Source: Paralcaligenes sp. KSB-10
GTDB lineage: Bacteria; Pseudomonadota; Gammaproteobacteria; Burkholderiales; Burkholderiaceae_B
Assembly: GCF_021266465.1 (NCBI RefSeq)
Contig: NZ_CP089848.1
Coordinates: 992,001-1,056,000 of the forward strand
Reading direction: 5' to 3'
Length of the DNA stretch: 64,000 bases
The first letter of the stretch is position 1; the number at the start of each line of letters is the position of its first letter. Shown here piece by piece: positions 36,747 through 46,119 of this stretch. The notes below the pieces were generated by a model, which ran no database searches, was not told the DNA's origin, and saw only the letters and a list, made by a program, of their open reading frames with translations. Made by a program: the position numbers and the translations under genes.

Positions 36747-37760
36747 CTATTTTGCCAGCCGTCCCCACACGCGCAGGCGCGACACGCCCCCATCCGGAAT
36801 AATATTGAAGCGAATGTGGCTGATCGGCCCCAGCCGCGCGATCTGCTCCGCAAAATAATGCTGCTGGTCCATCACCAACGTCTGCTCAGGCAACAACACC
36901 GGCCAGAACATCGATTGCGTCACCAGCGACTCGGCCGTACCTCCCGTCACATACGCGGCCTGCACGGAACAACGGTCAGGATAATTGCCTTTGAAAAAAG
37001 CCGTGTCGACCTCGATCTTGTCGATCTCGCCGGGATGCGCCAGCGCGATAATGCACCAGTCGTTGCCCGGTTCCCGCCGCCGGCGGGTCTCCCAGCCATC
37101 GCCCATGTTCCCCCCCCGCCCCGGCATCAACATGTTTGAAGCCGCACCGAAGTGCTGGTTGTTGGCGCCTATGACACAACCGCCGTTTTCCATGGCAATC
37201 AGGTCGATCTGCTCCTGGGCGCCGCGCTGCTCCCAGTCGCACTGCGGCGACCCGTAGACACGCAATCGCGCCAGCCCGCCATCCGGGTACAGATTGACTC
37301 GCACATGAGTAAACGCTTGTTCCGCCTCAATCGCATGATAGTGATGGCTGTTGCCCTGGAGGCTGGTCGCAGGCAGGACATTGCGCCACACAGTGAGTTC
37401 GCCTGGATCGCCTTCGGGGCTGTGGCAGGCATCGAGCGAGGCCGCCGGCGGAAAATTGCCGGTGAAGTGGCTTGTATCCAGGTCCACCCCGCGGATTACT
37501 CCCGGGCGAGCCAGCTTGACGATGCAATAGTCGTAGCCGCTGACGCGCTTGCGGCGGGTTTCCCAGCCATCCATCCATTTGCCGTGATCGTCGTATTTGC
37601 CGACAATGAACACCGCCGGATCGGGGTTGAGCATACGCTCGGCCGGCGCAAAGAACTCATCGGTGGCAAACAGGGCCTGGGCCCCCAGCCGGGGATCGGC
37701 CAGGTTCGTGTACTGCCGCACAAAGTCCGGCGCGTTGGGATCTACAGATACGAGTGACAT
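36747..37760 (-). CDS. alc: Allantoicase
   Basis: Hydrolyses allantoate to ureidoglycolate and urea. 337 residues built from two homologous halves; each half has a 'GWETRRKR' or 'GWETRRRR' motif following a Gly-rich loop ('[20 protein letters not shown]' and '[20 protein letters not shown]') and a later '[17 protein letters not shown]' or '[17 protein letters not shown]'. This duplication is the hallmark of the family. Upstream of allA and downstream of dctA, all leftward. Confidence 0.95.
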   Translation of the reverse strand: MSLVSVDPNAPDFVRQYTNLADPRLGAQALFATDEFFAPAERMLNPDPAVFIVGKYDDHGKWMDGWETRRKRVSGYDYCIVKLARPGVIRGVDLDTSHFTGNFPPAASLDACHSPEGDPGELTVWRNVLPATSLQGNSHHYHAIEAEQAFTHVRVNLYPDGGLARLRVYGSPQCDWEQRGAQEQIDLIAMENGGCVIGANNQHFGAASNMLMPGRGGNMGDGWETRRRREPGNDWCIIALAHPGEIDKIEVDTAFFKGNYPDRCSVQAAYVTGGTAESLVTQSMFWPVLLPEQTLVMDQQHYFAEQIARLGPISHIRFNIIPDGGVSRLRVWGRLAK

Positions 37761-37784
37761 GCCTATTCTTCCGTTAAGCAGGGG

Positions 37785-39119
37785 TTAAGCGGTTTTAGGG
37801 GCCAGGTGCGTAATGCCATGGTCGATTGCGCCGGTCGGGTCAGGCGCCGCGGCGGGCTCGAACGGCTGTTCGCCGTTGAGCACGCGATGCGCACGGGCGC
37901 AGTCGATATCCTTTTCCCAGGAAGCCACGACCACGGTCGCCACGCAGTTGCCGATCATATTGGTCAATGCACGGGCAATTCCAATGAACCAATCGACCGG
38001 CAGGATCAGCACCAGCCCAAGCAGCGGAATGGCGGGGATCGCCGTCAGGGTTGCGGCAAGAATCACGATGGCCGAACCCGGGATGCCGTGGGCGCCTTTC
38101 GAGGTAAGCAGCGACACCAGTATGATCAAAGCCAGGTCATGGATCGACAAAGGCGTATTGGTCGCCTGGGCAATGAATATGACCGCCAGCGTCAGGTAAA
38201 TCGAAAAGCCGTCGAGATTGAACGAATAGCCGGTGGGAATCACCAGGCCCACAGTGGAATCCTTGACGCCCATCCACTCGAGCTTGCGCATGATTTGCGG
38301 CAGCACCGCGTCGGACGAAGCCGTGCCCAGCACGATGGACAGCTCTTCGCGGAAATACTTGATGAACTTGAAAATATTGAAGCCCGCGAGCCGCATGACG
38401 ATGCCCATCACGACCACCACGAACACGATGCATGACGCATAAAACACCAGCACCAGCAAGCCGAGTTGCTGGAGCGAGGCCGCACCGTACTTGCCCGTGG
38501 TAAACGCCACGGCGCCCAGGACTCCCAGCGGGGCCAGCTTGATAATAAAGCCCATGATGGAGAAAAACACTTGCGCCAGACCGTCGACGAGCCGGGCAAC
38601 AGGCTTGCCCTTTTCGCCCATCATCGACAGGGCCGCACCGAACAGCACGGCAAACACCAGTACCTGCAGGATATCGCCTCGGGCGAATGCATCGAACACC
38701 GTGTCGGGGATGATCTTGAGGAGGAACCCGGCCGTGTCCTTCAGGCTCTTGGCATGCTCGGTGTAGGCGGTCATGGCCGATGCATCCAGCGTGTGGATGT
38801 CGATATTCATGCCGGTGCCCGGATGAATCAGATAGGCCAGCGCGGCGCCGATCAGCAAGGCAAACGTGGTAATGACTTCAAAGTAGACAATCGCCTTGAC
38901 ACCAACGCGGCCGACTTTCTTCAAGTCGCCGGCGCTGGCCATGCCGCTGACCACCACACAAAATACGATGGGGGCAATGATCATCTTGATCAATTTGAGA
39001 AAACCGTCGCCGAACGGACGCAGGCTTTCACCGAAATGAGGAAAAAGCACACCGACGACAATGCCGATAAGCAGCCCAATCACAACACGTCCGAATAGCG
39101 AATTTAAGAACCGAGGCAT
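37785..39119 (-). CDS. dctA: C4-dicarboxylate/H+ symporter
   Basis: DAACS-family importer of succinate, fumarate and malate. 444 residues from ATG at 39119 (MPRFLNSLFGRVVIGLLIGI), with a GGAGA ribosome site; the frame is open further to 39263 but that part is the regulatory region. Hallmarks: 'LGTASSDAVLPQIMRKLEWM', 'GYSFNLDGFSIYLTLAVIFI' and 'LTSKGAHGIPGSAIVILAAT'. First gene of the leftward allantoin group. Two operator-like palindromes precede it, shared with the divergent regulator gene. Confidence 0.95.
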   Translation of the reverse strand: MPRFLNSLFGRVVIGLLIGIVVGVLFPHFGESLRPFGDGFLKLIKMIIAPIVFCVVVSGMASAGDLKKVGRVGVKAIVYFEVITTFALLIGAALAYLIHPGTGMNIDIHTLDASAMTAYTEHAKSLKDTAGFLLKIIPDTVFDAFARGDILQVLVFAVLFGAALSMMGEKGKPVARLVDGLAQVFFSIMGFIIKLAPLGVLGAVAFTTGKYGAASLQQLGLLVLVFYASCIVFVVVVMGIVMRLAGFNIFKFIKYFREELSIVLGTASSDAVLPQIMRKLEWMGVKDSTVGLVIPTGYSFNLDGFSIYLTLAVIFIAQATNTPLSIHDLALIILVSLLTSKGAHGIPGSAIVILAATLTAIPAIPLLGLVLILPVDWFIGIARALTNMIGNCVATVVVASWEKDIDCARAHRVLNGEQPFEPAAAPDPTGAIDHGITHLAPKTA

Positions 39120-39153
39120 AGCGTGTCTCCTGAATGTATTTATACACATCATA

Positions 39154-39166
39154 CCGGTCTGACCAG
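39154..39166. promoter_or_regulatory. Operator-like palindrome upstream of dctA
   Basis: CCGGTCTGACCAG, a 13-base near-palindrome of the TGGTCNGACCA type bound by FadR/GntR-family (FCD) regulators such as PdhR, LldR and GlcC. 35 bases before the dctA start and paired with the site at 39263-39275. Confidence 0.65.
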
Positions 39167-39262
39167 ATGTGTTATACAGAATATAAAGAATTGAGTATGT
39201 ATCGGTCAAGGAGTTTTCTACTCGGGATATCCCTAGGATTGGCTGGCCTCTATAGGCATACA

Positions 39263-39275
39263 CTGGTCAGACCAG
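39263..39275. promoter_or_regulatory. Operator-like palindrome upstream of FCD regulator
   Basis: CTGGTCAGACCAG, a perfect palindrome about an A, 109 bases from its partner site. It lies 53 bases before the start of the FCD-GntR gene; likely autoregulation plus control of dctA. Confidence 0.7.
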
Positions 39276-39327
39276 GGCTTGAAAGCCGTCGTACAATGGG
39301 ACCGGAACCGGCCAACAGGTGATCAAC

Positions 39328-40071
39328 ATGAAAAACATGCCGCATACCGTAACCAACACAACGATTACGACCATCCGCGAGCGGATCGAACGGCAGGTGT
39401 ATCCGGCCGGGGCGATGCTGCCGTCGCAACGCCAGTTGGCGGAGGAACTGAGCATCAGCCGGGCGTCGCTGCGCGAAGCCTTGTCGACGCTCGAGGCGCT
39501 GGGCCTGGTGGTGATCCGTCCGGGCAAAGGCGTTTATGTATCCGATGCGCCTCAGCGGGTTGGCGTTGCGTGGCGCTTTGCCGATCAGATTTCACTGGCC
39601 GATACCTATCAATTGCGCTACGCGCTTGAAGGGTTTTCAACCCGCCTCGCGGCCTTGGCATCGAGCCAGGATGAAATCGACTGGCTATCCGATAACGTCG
39701 AAGCCATGCACACGGCTCTGCTCAATGGCGATTTCGATGAAGCGGCACAACTCGATTTCGCTTTCCATTTGCACATAGTCAGCATGGCAGGCAACGGCGC
39801 CATTGCAGACATCCTGCGCGGCAGTACGGAAATTGTGATGGAAAGCCAGCGCCTGCCCTTCTACCAGCGCGAGCTGGCGCACTCCACGTATATCGAGCAC
39901 CTGGAAATCCTGGAAGGCCTGCGGCGGCGCAACGGCCAGGCAGCCGGGCTGGCGATGGAGCGTCATATTGTGCGGGCCGCGCAGCGCGCGGGCATCCATT
40001 TCCCCACACCGCCAGACGCGCTTGAACAGTCCCGTCCACCGGCGGCATCGGCGGCGGAAGCCACGCCATAA
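39328..40071 (+). CDS. FadR/GntR-family (FCD) regulator
   Basis: 247 residues from ATG at 39328, which follows AGGTGA; a GTG at 39319 is in frame. N-terminal winged helix (about 10-78: '[20 protein letters not shown]' with '[20 protein letters not shown]'), then an all-helical FCD effector domain with His residues ('[14 protein letters not shown]', '[13 protein letters not shown]') that usually bind a metal and a small carboxylate. Divergent from dctA-alc-allA, it probably senses a dicarboxylate or glyoxylate-type intermediate. The Pro/Ala-rich tail is low complexity. Confidence 0.9.
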   Translation: MKNMPHTVTNTTITTIRERIERQVYPAGAMLPSQRQLAEELSISRASLREALSTLEALGLVVIRPGKGVYVSDAPQRVGVAWRFADQISLADTYQLRYALEGFSTRLAALASSQDEIDWLSDNVEAMHTALLNGDFDEAAQLDFAFHLHIVSMAGNGAIADILRGSTEIVMESQRLPFYQRELAHSTYIEHLEILEGLRRRNGQAAGLAMERHIVRAAQRAGIHFPTPPDALEQSRPPAASAAEATP

Positions 40072-40110
40072 ACGCAAGGCGCGGTGCGCGGCGCCCACAC
40101 ACTGTGTCGC

Positions 40111-40548
40111 TCAGGTGCCGATGTCTTCGTTCCACAAAGAAGGCTTGGCCGCAATGAAATCGCGCATCAACGCAATGCAGGTTTCGTCCTGCAACACATC
40201 CACCTGCACGGCGCGTGAGCGCAGCATGGCCTCTTCGCCCATGAAGCTACGATTTTCGCCTACGATCACTTTAGGAATCTTGTAAAGCAGGATGGCGCCG
40301 CTGCACATCGCGCAAGGCGAAAGCGTGGTATAGAGCACCGATTCCCGGTACACACTGGCAGGCTGGCGCCCGGCATTCTCGAAGGCGTCCATCTCGCCGT
40401 GCAAAATGGCGCTGCCCTGCTGCACCCGCCGGTTGTGGCCACGGCCTATGATGCGGCCCCGATGCACAATCACCGAGCCGATCGGAATGCCGCCCTCGGC
40501 CAGGCCCTGCTGCGCCTCGTTGATCGCGGCAAGCATGAAGGGGTCCAT
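40111..40548 (-). CDS. Yeast-type cytosine deaminase (FCY1-like)
   Basis: 145 residues from ATG at 40548, placed by a perfect ribosome site (CAGGAGATCGAC). It has the zinc site of the CDA fold: 'ILHGEMDAFENAGR' and 'LYTTLSPCAMCSGAILLYKI'. The C-terminal 'SLWNEDIGT' and 'KVIVGENRSFMG' match the fungal cytosine deaminase Fcy1 rather than CodA or the tRNA/guanine deaminases, including the tryptophan of the substrate pocket. Predicted to convert cytosine to uracil and ammonia. Divergent from a TRAP binding-protein gene. Nitrogen salvage fits with the neighbouring allantoin genes. Confidence 0.85.
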   Translation of the reverse strand: MDPFMLAAINEAQQGLAEGGIPIGSVIVHRGRIIGRGHNRRVQQGSAILHGEMDAFENAGRQPASVYRESVLYTTLSPCAMCSGAILLYKIPKVIVGENRSFMGEEAMLRSRAVQVDVLQDETCIALMRDFIAAKPSLWNEDIGT

Positions 40549-40684
40549 GTCGATCTCCTGTATATCCATTAGCCCTTGAAGCAAATAGTAACGTAGCACC
40601 GCAATTTTGCGGCAAAATAAGTCGCCGCAGTTTATGTCGCCCATGTTAAAAGGAAAATCCCAGGGAGCATCCAAGGAGACGGAA

Positions 40685-41683
40685 ATGAGGGTCATTAAAT
40701 CCAGGTATCTGATCATCGGTTCGGCATTTTCTTTGATCGCCTTTTGTCCGCAGGGATATGCACAGACCACCACACTGAAACTCATCAATGAATATCCGGC
40801 AACCTCCATCACGGCCGCGGCCGATCTGGATTTCGCCGCCTCGGTCGACAAGCTGTCGAATGGAAAAATCAAGGTAGAGACACTGCAGGAAAAGAACGAT
40901 CCCTATAAAGGCGCCGGCCAGGTGGATGCAGTCAGCCAGAACAAAGTACAAATGGGCACACTGTTCGGCGGCATCCTGGGAGCGCGAGACTCCCTGTTTT
41001 TACTTTCGTCGTTGCCTTTTGCCGCCAAGGATTTCCAGCAGGCCAAATCCTTGTTTACCTGTGCAAAACCGGTACTGGAAGACAGGCTGAAGAAACTCGA
41101 TGCCAGATTGCTCTATGTGACGCCATGGCCGCCATCGGGCATCTGGTCCACCAAACCGCTGGCCACCAAAACAGATTTACAGGCGCTGAAGATCCGTACT
41201 TACGATGAAACCAGCAAGTCGGTGTTTGAGCGTCTGGGCGCGCAAAGCGTGAATCTTCCGTACTCCGCGCTGGCGGAGAAACTCAAAGCGGGCGATCTGA
41301 ACGCGGTTCTTACTTCGGGCGATGGCGGCGCCGGCCGAAAACTATGGGATCTTCTGCCCTACTTCACCGCGGTGAACTATTCAATTCCGCTCAGCTATAC
41401 GATTATCAACAACGCCACATGGAACAGCTTGAGCAAAGAGCAGCAATCCGTGCTGGACAAGGCGGCTCAAGAAGTTGCCGACGCATCCTGGGCCGGGGTT
41501 GAAAAACGCATCCAGGCAAACTATAGCCGCATGAGCGAGCACAAGATGACATTGAACACGCAGCCGTCGGCCTCGATCAATCAGGCACTCAAGGATTCCG
41601 GGGCCGCCGAAACCAAAGCCTGGCTGCAGAAAAACAAGCTGACCGACAAAGACGCGGCGTGCCTGCTGGAAGGCAATTCCTGA
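40685..41683 (+). CDS. TRAP-type dicarboxylate/organic acid binding protein (DctP family)
   Basis: 332 residues from ATG at 40685 (AGGAGAC ribosome site). Signal peptide about 1-26 (cleavage after GYAQ). DctP domain with 'LINEYPATSITAAADLDFAA', 'SNGKIKVETLQEKNDPYKGA' and the ligand-binding Arg region 'LQALKIRTYDETSK'. No dctQ/dctM membrane subunits are adjacent, so it either uses a pair encoded elsewhere or is an orphan receptor. A following amidohydrolase and MFS gene lie on the same strand. Confidence 0.85.
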   Translation: MRVIKSRYLIIGSAFSLIAFCPQGYAQTTTLKLINEYPATSITAAADLDFAASVDKLSNGKIKVETLQEKNDPYKGAGQVDAVSQNKVQMGTLFGGILGARDSLFLLSSLPFAAKDFQQAKSLFTCAKPVLEDRLKKLDARLLYVTPWPPSGIWSTKPLATKTDLQALKIRTYDETSKSVFERLGAQSVNLPYSALAEKLKAGDLNAVLTSGDGGAGRKLWDLLPYFTAVNYSIPLSYTIINNATWNSLSKEQQSVLDKAAQEVADASWAGVEKRIQANYSRMSEHKMTLNTQPSASINQALKDSGAAETKAWLQKNKLTDKDAACLLEGNS

Positions 41684-41818
41684 TGCGAAGAGCCAGATTC
41701 GTGTGGCCTTCACAGGCCGCGCGCCGGCCCGCTACTTGAAACAATCAGCAACCCGGCCTTGATTTTCAGGGCGCCGGGGTGGAGTATTTGTCTTGACTTA
41801 ACAGGAGAAAGAAAGCAT

Positions 41819-42703
41819 ATGAGCCTCGCGCCGGTAAAACCCAATAGCGACTATTGCCTTGGCCCGCTCCCCGAGGTCGATGAATCGACATTCGATATTC
41901 CCGCCGGAGCCTGCGATACACACGCGCATGTGATATCGGCCAGCGACGCATACCCCATGGTTTCGAACCGGAGCTATACCCCGCCGGCGGCGCCCGAAGA
42001 AAAATACCTGGCCATGCTCGATGCGACAGGAATGGATCGAGGCGTATTGGTGCAAATCAGCGTGTACGGCTCGGACAACCGATACATGCTCGATGTCCTG
42101 AAACGCAATCCGAAACGGCTAAGAGGCGTGGCGGTCGTCCGCGCCGATGTCACCGACAAAGAATTGCGCGACATGCACGAAGCGGGAGTGCGGGGCTTGC
42201 GCATCAACGTCCTGTTCGGAGGAGGCACCGGCTTTGACGCGATGGAAGGCCTGGCGCACCGGATTGCCGACATGGGCTGGCATATCCAGTTCCTGATGGA
42301 TGCCCGTCAATTACCGGACTTGATGCCGAAAATGAAAAAGCTGCCGGTGATTGGCGTAGTCGATCACATGGGCCACATGCCGGTATCGCTGGGCACATTG
42401 CACCCAGGTTTTGAAGCATTGCAAAGCCTGGTCCGCGATCGCGGCTGGTGGGTGAAGCTGTCCGGAGCCTATCGGATCAGCGACGACTTCCAGGACTATA
42501 AAGATGTCGTGCCGTGGGCTCGCGAACTGATAAAAACCGCGCCGGATCAAATGGTGTGGGGCAGCGATTGGCCCCATGTCGCCATACCCAGAATGCCCAA
42601 CACAGGACGCCTGCGCAACCAGCTCGCCCTTTGGGCGCCCGATAGCAAAGAGAGAAACCGCATCCTGGTCGACAACCCGGCAAAGCTCTACGATTTCGAA
42701 TAG
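41819..42703 (+). CDS. LigI-like amidohydrolase (PDC hydrolase family), copy 1
   Basis: 294 residues from ATG at 41819 (ACAGGAGAAAG upstream). TIM-barrel of the metal-independent amidohydrolase group: 'ACDTHAHVISASDAYPM' (HxH), 'VGVVDHMGHMP', 'WWVKLSGAYRIS' and 'MVWGSDWPHVAIP' (catalytic Asp). These match 2-pyrone-4,6-dicarboxylate hydrolase (LigI) and its relatives. The downstream presence of oxalomesaconate enzymes makes a PDC-like lactone a likely substrate, but this is inference. A second, diverged copy is at 49455-50270. Confidence 0.82.
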   Translation: MSLAPVKPNSDYCLGPLPEVDESTFDIPAGACDTHAHVISASDAYPMVSNRSYTPPAAPEEKYLAMLDATGMDRGVLVQISVYGSDNRYMLDVLKRNPKRLRGVAVVRADVTDKELRDMHEAGVRGLRINVLFGGGTGFDAMEGLAHRIADMGWHIQFLMDARQLPDLMPKMKKLPVIGVVDHMGHMPVSLGTLHPGFEALQSLVRDRGWWVKLSGAYRISDDFQDYKDVVPWARELIKTAPDQMVWGSDWPHVAIPRMPNTGRLRNQLALWAPDSKERNRILVDNPAKLYDFE

Positions 42704-42729
42704 CCCCCAAACAAACAAGGAGTCATGTC

Positions 42730-43953
42730 ATGCGCTGGTACAAAGAACTGAATCAGAAAGAGAAAAAGACTTTTATCGCCGCCTTCGGAGGATGGGCGAT
42801 CGACGCGCTCGATTTCATGATTTTCACGTTCGTCATTGCGGCGATCATGCAGCTTTGGGGTATCAACAAAGGCGAGGCGGGTCTGCTCGGAACCGTTACG
42901 CTGCTCTTCTCCGCCATCGGAGGCTGGGGAGCCGGCATTCTCGCCGATCGATACGGCCGTGTGAAAATCCTGCAAATTACCATTCTCTGGTTCTCGATCT
43001 GCACAGTTCTTACCGGATTTTCCCAAAACTTCGAACAGTTTTTTGTGCTCCGCGCGCTGCAGGGCCTGGGGTTCGGCGGAGAATGGGCCGTGGGCTCGGT
43101 GCTGATGGGCGAAATCATTCGCGCCGAGCACCGCGGAAAAGCCGTCGGCACCGTCCAGAGCGGTTGGGCTATCGGGTGGGGTATCGCGGCACTGCTATAT
43201 ACCGTGGCATTTTCGATATTGCCGATCGAATGGGCCTGGCGCACGCTCTTCTGGGTGGGCGCCCTGCCGGCGCTGCTTGTTCTGTATATTCGCAAACACG
43301 TGCCCGAACCGGAAATCTTCAAAAAGAAACTTGAAAGCAACACCGACAAAGTCAGCCCCTGGGCGATTTTTTCTCCGGACATCATCAAGACAACCATTCC
43401 CGCCGCCATCCTGTGCACAGGCGCCCAGGGTGGCTATTACGCGGTCACCACGTGGTTGCCCACCTACCTCAAGGTAGAACGCCATTTGTCGGTCATGAAC
43501 ACCGGCGGATACCTGCTGGTCATTATTCTGGGTTCGTTCTGCGGCTATATCGCGGGTGCCTATTTCACCGACAGGTTCGGCCGCAAAGCCAATCTGGTTT
43601 TCTTTTCATTGCTGTCGTGCCTGAGCATCTATCTGTATACCGTATTGCCGTTAAGCGATGAACAAATGCTGTTCCTGGGCTTTCCGCTAGGCTTTGCCGC
43701 CTCGGGCATTTTCAGTGGCATCGGCGCCTATCTGACGGAGCTTTTCCCGTCACGCATCCGGGCCAATGGGCAAGGCTTCGCCTACAATTTCGGGCGCGGC
43801 ATCGGGGCTTTGTTTCCCAGTCTTGTCGGCTACCTGAGCCAATCTACCGGCCTGGCGCTTGCCATCGGCCTGTTCGGCGGAGGCGCTTACGTCGTCGTTC
43901 TGCTGTCGACGCTTTTCCTGCCCGAGACCAAGGGCAAAGTTCTGGTCGAATAA
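42730..43953 (+). CDS. MFS carrier, aromatic acid/carboxylate type
   Basis: 407 residues, twelve membrane helices. 'GWAIDALDFMIFTFVIAAI' in helix 1 and 'GILADRYGRVKILQITIL' between helices 2 and 3 are features of the AAHS/SHS carboxylate-proton symporters; 'YFTDRFGRKANLVFF' is the repeat in the second half. 'ALQGLGFGGEWAVGSVLMGE' is helix 4. It starts 26 bases after the amidohydrolase stop, so they are probably cotranscribed, suggesting uptake of the hydrolase substrate or product. Confidence 0.88.
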   Translation: MRWYKELNQKEKKTFIAAFGGWAIDALDFMIFTFVIAAIMQLWGINKGEAGLLGTVTLLFSAIGGWGAGILADRYGRVKILQITILWFSICTVLTGFSQNFEQFFVLRALQGLGFGGEWAVGSVLMGEIIRAEHRGKAVGTVQSGWAIGWGIAALLYTVAFSILPIEWAWRTLFWVGALPALLVLYIRKHVPEPEIFKKKLESNTDKVSPWAIFSPDIIKTTIPAAILCTGAQGGYYAVTTWLPTYLKVERHLSVMNTGGYLLVIILGSFCGYIAGAYFTDRFGRKANLVFFSLLSCLSIYLYTVLPLSDEQMLFLGFPLGFAASGIFSGIGAYLTELFPSRIRANGQGFAYNFGRGIGALFPSLVGYLSQSTGLALAIGLFGGGAYVVVLLSTLFLPETKGKVLVE

Positions 43954-44070
43954 TGTTTTTTTCAACCGATCCGCACCTTTGCCCAAGCCCGGATTTCCTG
44001 CTTCGGCCTACGGCCGGCACCATGGCCGCGACCGGTTGCTAGCCGGCGCGGGTACGGCCTAGAATGTCGC

Positions 44071-44979
44071 ATGCAAATCGACTTTCTAGGCATGCAAGCC
44101 TTCCTGGCAATTGTGGAACACGGCGGCTTCCAGCAGGCAGCCTCCCATCTGAACTTGTCCCAAACCGCCGTCAGCCACCGGATTCGCAAATTGGAAACCA
44201 GCCTGGGCGTGGCGCTGCTGGCGCGCACGACCCGGGAGGTCACATTGACGGATGCCGGCCGCGCGCTGCTGCCGTGCGTACGCGGGGCGATGCGCGAGTT
44301 CGAACTGTCCTATGATGTACTGCGCCAGCACAGCCGCAACGCGCCGCAATGGCTGGCATTCGGCTGCCTGCCCACTATGGCCGCATACCGCATCGCGCCG
44401 GCGCTGCGGCGCTTCGGCGAACTGCATCCGAATATTGCCGTGCGCGTATTCGACAATTCCATCCAGGAAATCGCCGAGCTGATCCAGACCGAGACCACGG
44501 CCTTCGGTATTTCCCTCGCGGCACCCAACCGCTACGGCCTGGCGGTGGAGCCATTCGCCGACGAGCCCTTCGTGCTGGCATGCCCGGCCGGGCACCCGCT
44601 GGCGCGCTTGCAAAGCGTGCGTTGGGACCAGTTGATGGGCGAGGTGCTGGTGCGCATCAGCTTGCCCGCGGGCAACAGCTCCACCATCGACGATGCGCTG
44701 GGCGAACGGCGCTTGCGACTGCGCTGGGCCTACGAGACCCAGCATACGGCAGTGGCACTGAATTTCGTGCGGGAAGGCCTAGGCTTGACAGTGGTTCCCT
44801 GCCTTGCCGCGGCGGCCATCGACGGCGTGGTGACCCGACCATTGCTGCAGCCTTATGTCACCCGCAAGCTGGCTGTGCTGACACGCAAAGGGGTCGTGCT
44901 GTCCGGGCAGGCCCAGGCCCTGCGCGAACTGCTGGTGCAGGAACTGCGCGCGGGCCTGCCCGCGGACACACCGCAATAA
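44071..44979 (+). CDS. LysR-type regulator
   Basis: 302 residues. N-terminal winged helix with 'FLAIVEHGGFQQAASHLNLS' and 'RIRKLETSLGVALLARTTRE', then the effector domain with 'FADEPFVLACPAGHPLARLQ' and 'FVREGLGLTVVPCLAAAAID'. Normal length. Convergent with galD-galB, and downstream of the MFS gene, with which it may or may not be cotranscribed. Target unknown; either neighbouring unit is a reasonable guess. Confidence 0.9.
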   Translation: MQIDFLGMQAFLAIVEHGGFQQAASHLNLSQTAVSHRIRKLETSLGVALLARTTREVTLTDAGRALLPCVRGAMREFELSYDVLRQHSRNAPQWLAFGCLPTMAAYRIAPALRRFGELHPNIAVRVFDNSIQEIAELIQTETTAFGISLAAPNRYGLAVEPFADEPFVLACPAGHPLARLQSVRWDQLMGEVLVRISLPAGNSSTIDDALGERRLRLRWAYETQHTAVALNFVREGLGLTVVPCLAAAAIDGVVTRPLLQPYVTRKLAVLTRKGVVLSGQAQALRELLVQELRAGLPADTPQ

Positions 44980-44980
44980 A

Positions 44981-45001
44981 CCGGCGTTTGCAAGACGCCG
45001 G
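44981..45001. terminator. Weak hairpin between LysR and galD
   Basis: CCGGCGT (44981-44987) pairs with ACGCCGG (44995-45001) around a seven-base loop, right after the LysR stop. No T run, so its use as a terminator is uncertain. Confidence 0.35.
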
Positions 45002-45036
45002 GCCGTGGGCGTCCTTTCCGCGGCGGCAAGCCTAGG

Positions 45037-46119
45037 TCAGGGAGCCCAGACCGAGGCCGGGACATGCGCCCGGCCATCCATGAGCAAGCGGGCGGTGCGC
45101 AGCAGCGCGGCGCGGGCGGATTCTTCCGGCTCGTCTTCGCGCTCCTTGGACAATTCGACGCTGAATTCGCCGGTGGGATGCTCGATGGCGAGGCGGCGCC
45201 TGAGTCCGCCCGGGATAAGCGCAACGCCTTGCGCAACCGACCCCGGCAGCACCACGGCGCTGGCGACGCTGACTGCGCCCAACACACCGATCGAGGCATG
45301 CACACGGTGTGGTATCCAGGTACGCGTGCAGACCGCGCCGCCGTTACGCGGCGGCGCAATCAGGCACATTTTGGGCACGGTGCGCCGGCTGACGTCGCCC
45401 AGGTTCATCATGGGCCCGGCTTTCAGGCGAATGGCCTCAATGCGCGCGGCCAGCGCAACGTCGGCCTCCAACGCTTCGCGGCTCTCGTAGCCCGAAATGC
45501 CGAAATCCTCCGCCCGCATCAGGACCAGCGGCATGCCGTTGTCGATGCAGGTGAGCGCCACGCCGTCGACTTCGTCCAGCACCCTGCCCGTGGGCAGCAG
45601 TGCGCCGCACGTGGAACCGGCGGTATCGCGAAATTCGATCGGCACCGCGGCGGCGGCACCGGGCACGCCATCGATGCGCGCGTCGCCGTCGTAGCACACT
45701 TCTCCGCCCGGGGTGCTGACCTCGGCGACGGCGATCTGCCCCGTATTCACCATATGGATCGCCACGCGAGTCCGCTCACCCGTCACCGGCACCAGCCCGC
45801 GCTCGATAGCGAAGGGGCCGACTCCGGCAAGGATATTGCCGCAATTCTGTCCGTAATCCACCCTCGCCTCGTCAACCAGGACTTGTGCGAAAAGATAGTC
45901 GACATCAGCATCGGCACGCTCGGATACGTTGACGATCGCTACCTTGCTGGTCAGCGGATCGGCACCGCCCAGGCCATCGATCTGCCGTGAATCGGGCGAA
46001 CCCATGACGCGCAGCAGCACTTGGTCACGCACGGCGGGATCCCGAGGCAAGTCGCCGCGCAGAAAATAAGCCCCTTTGGACGTACCGCCACGCATCAGGA
46101 TGCAGGGTATGGCCGTCAT
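45037..46119 (-). CDS. galD: 4-oxalomesaconate tautomerase
   Basis: PrpF-family isomerase, 360 residues. 'AIPCILMRGGTSKGAYFLRG' at the N-terminus and 'DGLGGADPLTSKVAIV' are family hallmarks, as is 'VDYGQNCGNILAGVGPFAIE' with one of the catalytic cysteines; the second is in 'GSTCGALLPTGRVLDEV'. GalD converts the keto and enol forms of 4-oxalomesaconate in the gallate and protocatechuate 4,5-cleavage pathways. It overlaps galB by four bases (ATGA), so the two work together. PrpF-like aconitate isomerase is the alternative. Confidence 0.88.
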   Translation of the reverse strand: MTAIPCILMRGGTSKGAYFLRGDLPRDPAVRDQVLLRVMGSPDSRQIDGLGGADPLTSKVAIVNVSERADADVDYLFAQVLVDEARVDYGQNCGNILAGVGPFAIERGLVPVTGERTRVAIHMVNTGQIAVAEVSTPGGEVCYDGDARIDGVPGAAAAVPIEFRDTAGSTCGALLPTGRVLDEVDGVALTCIDNGMPLVLMRAEDFGISGYESREALEADVALAARIEAIRLKAGPMMNLGDVSRRTVPKMCLIAPPRNGGAVCTRTWIPHRVHASIGVLGAVSVASAVVLPGSVAQGVALIPGGLRRRLAIEHPTGEFSVELSKEREDEPEESARAALLRTARLLMDGRAHVPASVWAP

